In this document: positions 34,811 to 47,148 of the stretch, piece after piece
Numbering within the stretch: the stretch's first letter is position 1
How the letters are laid out: every line of letters starts with the position of its first letter
Assembly (NCBI RefSeq): GCF_020360975.1
Contig: NW_025408670.1
Coordinates: forward strand, 806,001-870,000
DNA: 64,000 nt
Direction: 5' to 3'
Source: Hirsutella rhossiliensis
Lineage: Eukaryota > Ascomycota > Sordariomycetes > Hypocreales > Ophiocordycipitaceae
Notes under the pieces: generated by a model
The model's input: the letters and a program-made list of their open reading frames with translations, nothing else
What the model was told of the DNA's origin: nothing
The model's database searches: none
Program-made: the position numbers and the translations under genes

Positions 34811-35499
34811 GGCTGCTGATGCTGCTTGTGCTGATGCTGCTGTTGCCGATGCTGCTGCTGCTGGTTGTCGCGGTGTGCCCGCTGGGGCCCCTGCCGCCGC
34901 TGTTGTTGCTGATATTCGAGTCGCTCTTTTGGTGGTAGCTGCAGTTATAGTTGTTGATGATGCCGAGGATGAGCAGTTGCGCTACCTAAATCGCAATCTT
35001 GGAGGAGCTGCCGGATGGATGAAGTCGGTCGGAGGTTTTCTCTAGCGGTTTAAAAAATTTAAAAAAAAAAAAGTCCCTTAACGTCAAATGGACTTCGATG
35101 TGCGGAATCGCTGCCGCGCGGGGCGGATGGCGCTTTGCTGTAACAGGACTAGCGTCCTCTCCTCCATTTCCTCTTCAAGACCTCCAGAGTACAAAGTACA
35201 AGCAATGTTGCCGGACGACGGTTCAGTCTTCAACTCTTATTCTCACGCTGATGCAAAGTCGGCCAGAGTAGCTTCACTGCTTCACCATTCATACGATTAG
35301 CCCTCGTTGAAAGAATCTAAAGTACATGTACCCATCCAAATCCATTGGCAGCAGCCCCAACTCCTTGTTACTCCGCAAATGCTTTGTCTCCCTCGCTGTT
35401 TCCCCTGGCCCATCCATATTCCTGAAAGACAGCCCGTATTGCCCCGAAATCAATCTCGTGTAGTTTTCCATCATCCATCCTGTCTTGCTCAATCCTTTT
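34811..35499. other. UTP15 upstream region / Inn1 3' end
   Basis: About 0.7 kb. Next to the UTP15 start there is an imperfect GCT/GAT trinucleotide run (34811–34865) and further on an A-rich tract (35055–35072). No gene seen. Confidence 0.5.
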
Positions 35500-38220
35500 T
35501 CAATATCCTCCCCGGCGTCTAGACCTGCCGGACCCGATGTCAATCCGCTGCATCTCGTGCATCAATGCCAGCTCCCCCCCTCCGTTGGCGCCGCTCATCG
35601 CCGTAAAGGGGATCTTAGCCGGAATCGGCGGAGCGGCGTTATGCTGCGGTGCGTGGTTCTCGTTGGGGTAATCCCATGAGCCCCAGCGACGGGGTCCGCC
35701 CGTTCGAGTGTACACAATCTGTCGTTCTTGGAAGTTGTCCGTTGAAACGGGTGCGAGAGGGCTGGACATGGCGGCCGAGGGCCCCGGGGGTCCTCGTGCG
35801 GCCTTCTTCTGAAGCCGACCGCGTCCAGACACCGGAGGCGTGCGAGGGCTGTCGTCAAAATGATATGAAGGCGGCGACGTCGTGCTTGGCTGCGCGCGAG
35901 CAATCCGAAGCGGCCTTCGGCCACTGGGGGGCATGGGTTGAGCTCCCGACGGAGTGGGCCTGCTACGGGAATCTGGCGACGCCTGCATCTGGCCGCCCTT
36001 TGGCTCAGGCTCCGGAGCCCACGACTCCATTGGCAAGTGGTCCGACGGGTCAACTTCCCGCCCATCGTGTGTGATGATCTTGCCGCCCATTTCGATTCGT
36101 TCCGTCTTCGGACGGGGCTCCCGGGGCGATCCCAGGGCAGGATTCAGCGCGTCGTACGAGTCGGGGCTGAAAGGAGTATCGGATATCATCCGGTCCTCGG
36201 CCGCCGGCGGCCCAGGGCTCACCGATTTCCGCGGGATTCTGTGCTGCGGACTCGGGCTCGGGCTAGGTGAGGCGTGACCACGTCGGACCAGCTGGGTTTC
36301 TGGCCCTCCCGAGTAGGTCACATCGGGCCGGCCCTCATACAGACGGGCCACGTATCCTGGAGAGTGGGAGCGGTATGCCTGGGATTCGTCGTTATCGTGA
36401 CGACCCCTCGTCGGCGTTGTCCCAGGAGGCGTTGCATGTCGGCCGTCGTGGCGATGCTCCTCGTATATTTGCTCCAAAATCTCACGAGACAAGCCCGGGT
36501 CCATTCCAGGAGACAGGGACGCAGGGACATCTGGCAGGGCGCAGCCCGGAGAGCCGCGCGCCTGGCCCGCTTCAAATTCAGGTCTTGGGCTTGGGCGCTG
36601 GCTTTGTCGCTTGAGTGACTGATACATGAGGCCATTCGACTGGTCCCTGACATGGACGAGCGATGCGGAAGTCGGAAGCCCGCCGCGGCCGTGTCCAGGA
36701 GACAGGCTCGCGTGGCGCGACGATGCGGCGGGCGAGCGCATGAGATCCATCGTTTCCGAACGAGGGGCCGACTCGAACATCATCTCGTCATTGGAGGTGG
36801 ACCTCGGGCCACCGTGCTTGTAAGAACTCTCCAGAACCCCTGGCGGAGACTCCGGGACATCTTCCACCGTGGGCTGCATCGATCGGTGCTGCGAGTCGCT
36901 CGCAGGATCGTACGAGTGATACCTTGGTGGGACAGGAGAGCCGTTGTGGGACTCGGAGGGACTCGAGCCTGGCGAATTTGGGTCATAGGGCCGGAAGAGT
37001 GGTCGGCCTGGATAGGTGGGGGCCGAGTGCCTGAGTGCCTCGCTCTTCAGTACCCCGTGCCTCATGGGTGTTGAGGGCGCCACCATCTGCGGCGGGGAGT
37101 CGTAAATGCCCCGGCGCACCAGCTCCTGGCCGTCTCCGCTGGGCATGGAGCGATGCGCCGGCGGTGGCGGTGGGCATTCGTCCTCGATCGGCTGAGATTG
37201 CACCCAGTCTCCCTCGGGCAGCGTCACAGTGTGGTGCTCCGGCAGTGGAGAGTGCTGGCCCCGCGAAACGGGCTGATCGTAGGGAGAGCCGGCCACATTT
37301 GGCCCGTAGGCACTTTCGTCGTAATGGCGCGAGGGCGTGTCGTACGCCTCCCTGGGCCTCTGGGCGGGCCGAGGACCATCCACACGAGAGGTCGAGTATC
37401 CGGACTGAGGCGATGGCGAGTACTGGTCGGGATGCTGGCGCGCCGCAGGGGTACTGTACTCTACTGCCTGAAGCGGCGATTGGGTCGGGACATGGGCGTG
37501 GGGTCGTGGTGGCGTTTGCTGGTGATGGTCTGGGGACGCATGTACCGCGGGCTGGGGAGCCGACGGAGGAGGTGACGGGGCCTCGCCAGTGACGGGGTCA
37601 GACGGCAGAGGCCGTCTTTTGGTGGCAGCCCTTTGCTTCACCGAACCCATGTCCTGGTCCGAGGCATTAGGGAGCCTGCGCTTAACAGCCGGCTTGTCGG
37701 GCTTTGGCCGACTGTCGTAGTAGGTGATTTCAAGTCGAATCTCGCCGGCGTACTTGCCCTTGCACATGAGGGTCTGCCACACGTCGTTTTGGCCGCCTCC
37801 GGGGACGATGATGGCCTTGAGGTCTATCCAGGCGTCCCCAATGAGGTCCGTCTTCTTGTCGTCGGTGAAGATGGAGATTTTGAGCTGGTAGTAGTCGGGG
37901 GAATCGTGGACGGTGAAGCGCAGTTCTTGATCCCTAGGAGCGACGCGGTCAATATGAGATGAGATGAGAGCTTGGAGGACACCTTACCACTTGGGCGTCT
38001 GACCGCCACGGACATCAGTGGCCGTCTTCTTTGCCTCCTTGCCGAGCCTGGCCGCGCAGTAAGGATCCTGCTTCCCAATTGTCTTGCGGTTGGGCAGGTT
38101 CTTGGCCCTGTCGACGACGGTGACGAGGGTGCCAATGGGTGGGCCGTCGACGGACATGTCGGCAAAGATGCCGGCAGTGTGGCCGCCCTTGAGGGCAAAG
38201 GGCATCGTCTTGGTCGCCAT
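35500..38220 (-). CDS. fic1: C2-domain cytokinesis protein (Inn1/Fic1 type)
   Basis: Exons 38220–37988 and 37933–35500 with a 54 bp intron (GTAAGG…CCTAG), about 888 residues. Splicing joins GGQTPKW to DQELRFTVHDSPDYY in frame, completing the C2 domain (about residues 10–130; NLPNRKTIGKQDPYCAARLG, KTDLIGDAWIDLKAI). The remaining ~750 residues are Pro/Ser/Arg-rich and disordered with many PxxP-like stretches. This is the layout of budding-yeast Inn1 and fission-yeast Fic1, which couple the contractile ring to septum formation via SH3 partners. It is much longer than the yeast proteins, as is usual in filamentous fungi. The conserved C-terminal block GGKIITHDGREVDPSDHLP, near residue 690, supports the ortholog family in moulds. 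Start at 38220 chosen from the conserved N terminus; upstream frame open but unlike the family. Confidence 0.85.
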
Positions 38221-39738
38221 TGTCGAGTGCGTGCCGCAAGGAAACGGAGAGCTTGTGGAGGTGATGCAGCAAAAGGGCAGAGGGAGAGACAGCTCACATC
38301 GGCAACCAAGCGTCAATAACAAGCGGCGAGAGTCGGAATTAAGAATGAAAGGAAAACCAGGTATGAGACTTAAGGAAAAGGAAAGAATCGCAAACGGCGA
38401 GCACAGCTATTTCGGGCGCTGATCGGGACAATGAGTGAGACGCGGAGTAATTGAATGCAAGAGAGGGAAGAGAGCGCAAAGAGGATGACGCCGCCTTGTT
38501 TTGTTGCATGAGCATCTGCAAGCTCTCTAACAGGCGGTACCTGGGGGGGAGCTCCAGACGGCGACGTTGGGCGCCGGTGGAGCAGGTAGCCCCAAGTACC
38601 GCGCGAGCAGCGGCCGTGTAGGGCAGCCGGTCCCGAGGCGCGGTGGCTGGGAGGAGGGGCCTGAAAACAAAGAGGCTGGTAGCGGCTACCTGGACGGTAC
38701 CCGGCGGCTGCAAGGGTCCGGCCTACGCCCGACGAGCTCTAGCGCTCTGCTCAGGTACTATTAGTGGGGGCGGCTTTCAGCGGTCCATGGCTCACGGAGG
38801 GCGTGGTTGCTTGGGCGGCTGCCCGTTAGCTTGGTCGGCCCGCTGCAAGGAGGAGGAGGTGGGAGGAGGAGTTGGGAGGAGGAGGAGAGGACCAGAGAAG
38901 CCGTGCTGCGGCTGCCACTACGAACGTACTCGCTGGGGGATGCACGGGATGCACTGCGAGGCTTTGGAGACGGAGAGGTGTACCGTTTGCCGTCCTTTGG
39001 AGGCTGAAGCGGGGGCGCAAGAACAGGTACCGCCCCGTAAAGAGGACCTACGAAGTACGGTCGGTACCTCTTCAGGTTCCGGTACCAACTGCTGAGCCCC
39101 TTCTCGCGACGCAAGCTTCTAGAAGGCAAATGCCACAAGTGACGGCGAATCAGCCGCCGTCTCTGCAATGGCTACAAATCCTGGCTGAGCTGCGCCAAGT
39201 CTTTGCTGACGTCGCCCGGGACGAGGCTTGGGTTCATATCAACAGCGGGATGCGAACCGAGAAACGAAACGAAAACAATGTACTGCCGCGGTCCATCGAA
39301 AGAGAGCAGGGGTCCGGGATCCGACGACCAACCTCCTCCTCCCCCAAGGTCCACCATCGGAAACGAGAAAAGGGAACACTGCAATAGCGCTGCGCATTGA
39401 GCCGCCAATTCAGGCCCTATCCGCATCCGGTGGGTCAGCCTGTCTCTGTCGATGGCCCGGACACAATGGCCATTGCTCCGTCGCCATAGGGACCGCCTTG
39501 TCTTGAGCGCTGAAACCACGGGGTCGTGCGTGGCATGACAGAAACATGTGTTGGACTGTCCATTCCTCGTGGCAACGTCATTTCCCCGGCTTCGCCATCG
39601 CCGTGCAAAGAAGAACATCAGAGGTCTCCACGTCACCAACATACGGCAGCTCGCGGGCCGAACCATGAGGAAGCCACCTTTAAAGGTGATTGATGACTGC
39701 ATCGAGCAGGAGATCTATGGTGGCGCCACGTGCTCTAA
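38221..39738. other. Intergenic region upstream of the Inn1/Fic1 gene
   Basis: About 1.5 kb between two minus-strand genes, containing the Inn1/Fic1 promoter and the 3' end of the reductase gene. ORFs are overlapping and unconvincing; no clear regulatory motif seen. Confidence 0.5.
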
Positions 39739-40533
39739 TCACCAGTCGCAGCTTCTGGACAGCAGCTCGGCCAGTTGCTGCAGGTACCTCTTGTCGGATT
39801 CGTCAAAGCCGCCCAGAGTGGCACAGTCGACATCGATGATTGCGACGACGGCCCTCGTCCCACTGCCGTCGCGGTCGTCGGCCAGGACCGGCACGACAAT
39901 CTCGCTCCTGCTGTCTCCGTCGCAGGCGATGTGGCCGGGGAAGCGGTCCACGTCGTCGACCAGCTGCGTCTCCCGCGACGCCGCCGCCGTGCCGCAGATG
40001 CCGCGGCCAAACTTGATGGTCTGGCAGGCGACTTTCCCCTGAAAGGGCCCGAGGATGAGTTGCGGGTCCTTGGAGGAAGGGTCCAAGACGTAGAATCCTT
40101 GAAGCGAAAACCCGGTTCAGCCGCAGCCGTCTTGGGGGGTGGACACTGGGGGAGTACTTGCCCGCCCAGTTGACCTGGCTGCTTGGAGGCGGTAGCGACT
40201 TGTAGGCGTGCCATAACAAAGAGGCGGCGTTGGCGAGGTTGCTTGCCATGGCGTCTTGTTGGTTACTCCCATGTCACGAATCCTCAGTGGACTGGTGGCG
40301 CATACCAAACCTGTCACCGTCAGTCGACGCGTTCAAGTAAGTGTCGGCCGAGAGGCGCTCACGAACCCAGTTGCGCTGGTCTGCGAACAGCCCTTTGGCC
40401 TGGAGCAGGACTTGCTCGTAGGCCTCGTCCTTGGTGACGCCACTGGCGAAGTTGGACGCGTCGGCGTGAACCTGCGGGGAGTGTCAGGGGTTTTCACGCG
40501 CGCCCTGATTGGGGGGGTGGCTTGACAGACCAT
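39739..40533 (-). CDS. Free methionine-R-sulfoxide reductase (GAF fold)
   Basis: Four exons: 40533–40531 (ATG only), 40471–40363, 40254–40162 and 40097–39739; about 187 residues. The start codon is its own coding exon: ATG then GTCTGT…CCCCGCAG, joining to VHADASNFASGVTKDEAYEQ. The third intron (40161–40098) begins GCAAGT, a GC–AG intron; only this donor keeps the frame (NWA|GFYVLDP). The second intron (40362–40255) is the least certain; its acceptor gives NWVHAMASNLAN where relatives read NWVxNLAN. Three cysteines (about 93, 103, 127) have exactly the 10- and 24-residue spacing of the catalytic set in yeast fRMsr (YKL069W). The enzyme reduces free L-methionine-(R)-S-oxide with thioredoxin, protecting against oxidative stress in the cytosol. 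Confidence 0.9.
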
Positions 40534-43065
40534 TGTGTTGTCTTCTTGGTCGTTTTCGGGGTAAATGATTCGGTGAAGCGTCACGTCCACGTCCCGAGGC
40601 CACGGTTTTCCTCCCGCCAAGCTGGTGCGATTAGTCACCGTCCTGGGCCCACTGAAAATCGTGATGGCAACATCTTTAGCTGATGTGGCATTTTTCAATC
40701 CCGTTGTAGGCCAGCGCGCGAGACAACACTCAGCGATTAGAGTCCAGACGCTGCAGAATCGGAACTTGGCGCTGCATCTGCGGTGGATACGGTGGAACCA
40801 CCCACCAGCCACCCGCCTGCGCTTCGGCTCAGGTCCAGGGAAGACCACCCACCCGCAGATGCATCTCTAGCCTACGCGCCGGACAAAAGCACTTGAGTGC
40901 AAGGCGTAGGACGACCTGGTCAGCAGAACAGGCGCTGCGTTTCCTTCCTTCCGTTCCCATTTTAAAAACCACTCACGCTCTCGACTCCGGATAGCTTTCC
41001 TGCCGTCTCTGGTGGCCTTTCTTATATCGCTCTGGGCTGCAAGGCAATTTGCTACAGCCCTGGTGGCAAGGTTGATACTCGCCTCTTGAACTCTTCCTGT
41101 GTGACTCTTCTGCCCGCACGAGTGCAGGCTTGCCTTTCCAGTGGCCTTGTCTGGACGCACGGGGCAACAATGCCAAACACCAAAGACGCAGTCGAGCCTG
41201 AGGTTGGATTCCCGCACTCGGCTCGCTTGGATCATCTTCCACTGTCCCTCCGCTTCTCCACTTTCTAGCCTCCAAGCCGACTTTTCTGAACTTGCATCAA
41301 CATTTAATTACCAACGGTTGACTTGGCGAGGGTGTGAACCAATAAACGGGTGACGGGCAGAGGAAGACGTGGTTAGGGACTCCGCGTCATGTAGCGTCGA
41401 CAGCACTTAACATGGCTCTTCAGCCAGACAAAAAGCCAGGCTCCCGGGACGCGCGGTCAAAGAGAGTGGAAGAGAAATCACGCCCTACCAAGATGAAAGT
41501 AGAGACTTTCTTCAGTCTCAAGCAGAGTCCCCTCTCTTGGCACTTGATACTGTTGTGTTCACAATAGTGTATTGTGCCGTCTTGACAGCACCCTGCGATT
41601 TGAAGGGCGCCAACGTCAGCCCTCAAGTCCACTCTCGTCCACTCGGCGTCTTTTGTTCTTCTACCTAAAGACGTGATAATATGGCTTTAAACTACATGGA
41701 GCAGATAACCAAAACTTAGGTGATTTAGGATGCTCGCTTTATGTGGCATAAGGTATAAGTGGCGACGGTAGGATCCTCTGACCACCTGTCAACTTGAGAC
41801 TTATGGGGCATGATGACAGATGTGTCCTGCTTGACAGTCGGTATGGCTTCTTTTATAGAGCCATTTGTAATACTTTGGTAGTCAGTTCTTAGAGTTAGTC
41901 TTCGGCCTGTTAAGGTTGCACTTATAGGAAATTCCAAGTCCAGCTAAATCGAGATTTGCGCAACCTGCACACCACAGCTAATGTGCGACCGTATGTAGAT
42001 GAATACTGCATATACATTCGCTTGGATTCGATTCTCCCCACTGCGAGGGGACGACTGGGAATAATGCGCTTCGGAGATGGATGCGTGTGCTGCAGCTGGT
42101 TCGTCTGGGCCGCTCTGATCCTGGCCCAACCACATTCTGCTCCTGCAGCAAGTTGCCGAAACGCCAATCGATGGCTCATCCTTATTGTTGGCTATCGTTC
42201 TCCGGCACCACTGTCCAGGCCCAGGCGCCGCAACTCCCCCATCTCAGAGCACGTCTGTTTGTTAGCCAGACGACAGCAGCCACGGCTCAACCGAAGGCGC
42301 CGACCAAGTTAATTCTTAATGCTACGCCGACAATTAGGGGCCGCACGACGGACCAGCTGGATCTGAGCGGCGGAGAGAAGGTGGTGCCTAACGGAAACTT
42401 ATTCGGCAACCGTCAGTTGACACCGGTTCCAGATCTTTCTAGTCCCGAACCGCGGCAACAAGCTCTTCATGTTCTCGAGTCGCGACCGTACGCACCTCGT
42501 TGTTTGGCTTCGGGAACCCATATCTAGTGCCCAAAAAACGATCGCTACATCGGATCGTTGCCAGCAAGCCGAGACGTACGACCTCCTGCCTCGGAGATTC
42601 TATCCTTCTCGTCCCACTCGAGACGGATTGCCATTATAGCGTGCTGCTTTACCGGAAGCAGTCAAGGCGCCGGGAATAAAGTCCGAACCAGTAGAGTTCA
42701 TTAGCTGCCCCTTCGGGCAGGTAGCAAAGATCTCCGCTTGTATAAGTAAATTCTTTCGCCCGTGTCCCTCATAATAAGTCGTTTAGCCTGCTGATTTTCT
42801 TCTTACCATTCTTCCAGACCTAGCTCGGAGCGGGCTAAGGGCAAGTAGTATCAAAATAGCCGGTAACGTGCAAATAGCTCTACTCTTGCCATTTATTCGA
42901 CGTCTAATAGCTCTAGCTTGGGCACTCTCTAATCTATATGGAATCAACAGTCTACTAACCCGTCATTGAGGCTGCAGAAGCAATAGACAGCTCTAATCAA
43001 GCCCTGCTGCCTCTACCATATCATCATCCTCGGCGATATGGTTACTTGGTCAGTGGCATCGCGTA
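40534..43065. other. Intergenic region entering the second accessory island
   Basis: About 2.5 kb with no supported gene. GC content falls visibly to the right of about 41.4 kb. An ORF at 42081–42527 has no recognisable domain and no typical codon bias, so it is not called. Confidence 0.5.
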
Positions 43066-44997
43066 CTAGCTCTGCTTTGACAAGCGATAATACCGACTCG
43101 CAGTCTTGGTCCTCAGCCTCTTTCCCCATATCAAAAGAGGCACGCCCAAAAGATTAATTGCCAAATTTATAAACGCGGCGGTAATGAACAAGCCGCTGAG
43201 GCCCATTCCCTTGACCCAGGGGTTGGTGGCAGCAGGGCCGATCACGCCGAGCACGTTTCGGAAAAAGGCGACGACCACAAATCCTTGGGCAATAATCTTC
43301 CACCTGTTAGTTGGCGCACCTAAGGAGTTAAAGGGGTACATACGTTGGGATAGGCATCTACCACGAGGGTAAAGGATATGCTTGCCATGCCGCCAAAGCC
43401 GAATGACATCAAGGCACTTCCGATACTGGGGAAAATCCAATGCAGGCCCTAGAGATTCCACTGCATTAGCATTTTCAAGCTCTTTTTATCTCTGAGAGAG
43501 AGGGAACATACGCGATCAGCTGTAACGCCGAAAACGACCAAACCGGCCGACATCCCAAGGGCCGGTAAAGGAAGCGGGTATAAGCGCATTTCTGGCTCGT
43601 ATAAGCCTCCGTTCCTTTTTGTTAACCACACGACGATCCAATCAACGAAGTATCCGCCGTATAGGTTGCCAAATAAAGAGCCAACAAATGACGCCACAAA
43701 CAGGTACCCAAGCTGCTGCGGGTTGAAGTTGTATGGAGGGGCGGAAAACACGATGCTTTTCAACGATCCTTGGATGGTAATCCTGTCTTCTCATCAGCAT
43801 TGTCCGGACCGTCATGGTCAAGCTAGCGGAAAGTATAACTAACCACATCAAGCCGGTCCCAAAAACGAGAGAAGTAAAGACAATGTGAGGCAGCCACCAA
43901 GAGTGTATAGGGTAGTAAAATATCTTCCAGAGCGATTCGTCGGTAGTGGTAAGAAATTGGAGTCTGAGGTAGTGTGGGAATGGTTTTCGAGGCAAGGCAC
44001 GGTCCGAATCGAGTACGAGGCCAACGGTGCTATTGTTATCCTTCTCGGAATCATCCGAGATTTTTTTCCCAGTCTCGCGAACGAATTTTGTTTCCTCGAA
44101 TGAGAAGATGAAGAAGACGAAAAGGACCGTCATGGTCGCGGCTTGCGTCGTTGCGGATGCCCGCCATCCGAAGTTCGTCGCTTGCGCGCCAGCAGCCATG
44201 GGAATGAGGGAAAACGCCGTCGAGAGGGCGAAGTGATAAAGGGCATTGGCAGAACCCCTCCGGTGGAGGAAGAACATGTCGCGAATCTGGTTGGCCATAT
44301 TAGTTGGCTTGCTCGCCATGTTATGCCGTGGCATTCGTGGAATAGTAAACGTACGCTCATCTGAACGGCTGTCTCGTTGATTGCGGCGGCAAAGCCCTTG
44401 AGGGCGTTGGTTATGTAGAGCTCCTGCGTCGTGGTCATGTTGGCAAACCACCAAGCCGCCACCACATAGACGGCAATCGAGACGATATATACCGAGCGTC
44501 TACCATACTTTGTAGCAAAAGGGATGAACAGGATGCACCCTAGGGCCTCCCCAGTATGCTCGACTGCCCTCGAATTGATGAGATCTTCGTTTGTCGCCTG
44601 TAGATCTTTCCGTAGCTGAGAGATGAAAATCGATTGGGTGGACAGCCTAAATACGTATTAATATTAGTGAGTTTGGGCTGTAAGTTCGTATACTCACCCG
44701 GTGAATATAAGCAGCGTCATGGCAACGAGCAAAGCAAAGTTCCAGGCCTTGCGCCACTTGGGCCATAGCTGAAAGACAGTATAAGCCGAGAGACGATGTT
44801 TGGGGAGCTTGTGAATAACCGACCAAGGGATCATCCGGATCATCAGAAGGCTCTGGGATCAAAACCAGTTGTCCATCTTGAATATACTTGCGACCTAAAG
44901 AAGCTGCATTGGCATTTTACGCTCTGAAAGTGTGACTGAAGCGCGGACCCACGGGATAGCAACTCGACAGTCCCCGGGGGATGGTCTGGGCCGTCAT
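43066..44997 (-). CDS. MFS transporter, HOL1/DHA1-like (5' end uncertain)
   Basis: Downstream exons are well supported: 44894–44824, 44768–44698, 44646–44355, 44286–43844, 43782–43512, 43448–43344, 43296–43066. Their introns are 47–68 bp and every junction keeps frame. They encode about 495 residues. IQDGQLVLIPEPSDDPDDP and WPKWRKAWNFALL are the classic N-terminal entry of this fungal MFS branch. The motif-A loop reads ATKYGRRSVYI, and about 12 membrane segments follow with a central cytosolic loop (FEETKFVRETGKKISDDSEKD). Such carriers are proton-coupled exporters or importers of drugs, polyamines or small metabolites; substrate unknown. The first exon is not resolved. ATG 44997 (MTAQTIP…) is a candidate, but the expected IPPGT-type sequence is split across two frames at a CCCCCGGGG run, so a one-base frameshift or an unusual splice is possible. 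Confidence 0.8.
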
Positions 44998-46153
44998 CTG
45001 GAGGTTTCCTCCGGCCGGGTTCATCCATCGCGACGTGTTTGAGAGGTCGTGAAAACCCTGAAATATAATGGTGAATGTGCGATAACGCGCCGATTGGAAG
45101 GTGTTGGAAGACGGAAGAAAGAAAAAGGTTCTGGCATAGGGACTTGGTATTTCATATACGCATACAAGACTCGTTGGGGACGGAGATGCCGTTGATGGTA
45201 ACAATGCCATAACCTTTCAGGTCTCAGGTTAACTGTTGTCAGGCGCGTTCTTTTGTCGAACCGGTTACAAGACCACGAGGGCCTCTGACTCGGCAGCGGA
45301 ACTTACTTCGCATGACATTACATACGCGAATGGTTACAAGGCGTCGCGAGTCAGTAATGCATTAATCGTCTTGATAACTTTACCCGGCATCATCACTTTA
45401 AGAAGGACGGTATCCTCGAGAGGGTCATCCCACGGCCGTCAGCTGTGGGTGTATTTCGATTACAGGCAGACCCGTGTCAACGTCTATCTAGCACTTACAG
45501 AGGTGGATTTGAAAGGGACTTCATCTACTTTACAGGCCTTGACGACACCAGCAGTCCATACGTATGTTGGGTACTGATGTACTGACTGACCAGACCACAT
45601 GATACGACTGCATAACCGGGTAGCAGTCGATGTTGATCCCTGTGGCAGGCCTCGTGACAACGTACTCTATGCCCTCTTGACAGTCCAGCTTGGTGGGAAA
45701 GCGCATATCATCAGCCCTGCAAGAAGGCGGAATAGCGATGCCGGGGCCTCCGCGGCGCTATGGTTTCGCAAGGAAACCGAAACGCACTATCCAGTCCAGA
45801 ACGCTTCATCTCACGGGCGCTGTTACCTGTTTGAGCTAGGTTCTAGCCACGGTTTCCATGCTGCTTTAAGCCCCATAGGGCGGAAATAAAACGATTCATT
45901 CACATATCAGCAGCCCCCCCTTGCGGAACACCTCCGTCCCACCCCCGAGAGCACCAGGACAAGCGCCCACCATGCAACGTGGTCCATTCTGCGGGGAAAT
46001 AACGTTAATGGGGCTCATCAATCAAATTATCAATCACAACGGCATGAGCATCTTTCAAGTTGTGATATGCCAAAGGGAACTCTGCTGTATCATGGCGCTG
46101 AATCGGGCCAGATATTAGGGACAGGCGCCTAGTGTATATTGGGCGACATATTT
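44998..46153. other. Intergenic region within the accessory island
   Basis: About 1.2 kb upstream of the MFS gene. Only weak plus-strand ORFs (around 45236–45890) without domain or signal; nothing supported. Confidence 0.5.
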
Positions 46154-47148
46154 TCAAGTAGGGGCCGTTATGTTCAGCCCTTCCTCGTTTAAGTAGATTG
46201 CATCGGCAAACCAAGCATGGCCGTCAGCATTGTTCAGAGCTTCATCCTTATCTAGGTTTATGAACCCATCTAGGCCGTATCCCAAATGGTCGCGAGTTCC
46301 CTTGACACATTCTATATGGGTCATCCCGTGGATCATCATATGGACAACGAAGCCCTGGTCGTCGGGTGTCGGGAATGTAGGCAAGAAATAGTCTCGCTTG
46401 CAGAATCTGACGTGAGCTGGGTCTGACCATAGAAAGTAGGAGCTGAAGCTGCCTCGGCCAGAGTTGCACTGAAAATGATCACACATAACGTAGAGTCGTA
46501 TGTTGTGTAGGCTACACTCGGCAGCAACTTTGGCGAAGACATCCGCGACAGAATTTCAGGTTTCTGGCTTGAGTTCTAAGAGTAGTCATTTATTCGCTGA
46601 GTCGAACCGTTCAGAGCAGCTTGCCGCGCCGCTTCAGCTAAACATTCACAGCCGAGCATGGCTTCCTTTAGTACACTCATCCATTCCAGAGAGCATATGT
46701 TTCTCTCCTCAAAGACTTTATATGGCGATGTCAAGGTATCGGGAAATATATCTATGGCATTCGATTTGTACCGTATATAGCCAGCCAAACTGTTGTTCCT
46801 CTTATTGGCAATATTGAAGGTACCTTCGACGAAAAGTTTGAGTGATTCAGAAGAAAGCACGTAGGCTGCACGGGTATCATGTAAGTCGATGGTAATAGTG
46901 ACACTCCCATGCGCTGGCATGGGTTGAAACCCGGACTCGTCGCTTCGGTCAGTTAGTGACTGACCTGTTATGAAGCCTCAGCAGGTTATCTGTTAAACGC
47001 GTAAGTATAAATCGCATAAATCGCGTATGATTACAGCAGAGAACCTACTCTCATGATAGTGGTGTGCCTCCATTGATTCCAGACGGCTGTCATCAAGGAT
47101 GATACCGGTTTTAGGATCTTGATAACTGATCGCGTCTATTCCCAGCAT
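46154..47148 (-). pseudogene. M35 (aspzincin)-like metalloprotease relative, probably inactive and possibly broken
   Basis: The 3' part carries the aspzincin layout: MMIHGMTH, then GTRDHLGYG, then EALNNADGHAWFADAIYL. In active M35 enzymes the first motif is HExTH and GTxDxxYG supplies the third zinc ligand. Here the catalytic Glu is Gly (GGG instead of GAG), which should abolish peptide hydrolysis while leaving both His and the Asp. A plausible gene model is exon 47148–47049 and exon 46964 to about 46600, joined by an 84 bp intron GTAGGT…AACAG that is in frame. A final exon ends at 46154. Between the last two, the frame changes and a TGA stands immediately before the coding-looking stretch (about 46545). 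No GT–AG intron bridges it without losing residues. No signal peptide was found. So either a pseudogene or a divergent pseudo-protease. Confidence 0.5.

Noticed and set aside
33047..34819. Long plus-strand ORFs (298 and 290 residues) antisense to UTP15
   Set aside because: Composition (Ala/Gly/Arg/His/Val) is that of the complement of a GC3-rich WD40 gene; no motif.
42081..42527. 148-residue plus-strand ORF between the reductase and the MFS gene
   Set aside because: No domain, no codon bias like the real genes, competing ORF in another frame; cannot be supported.
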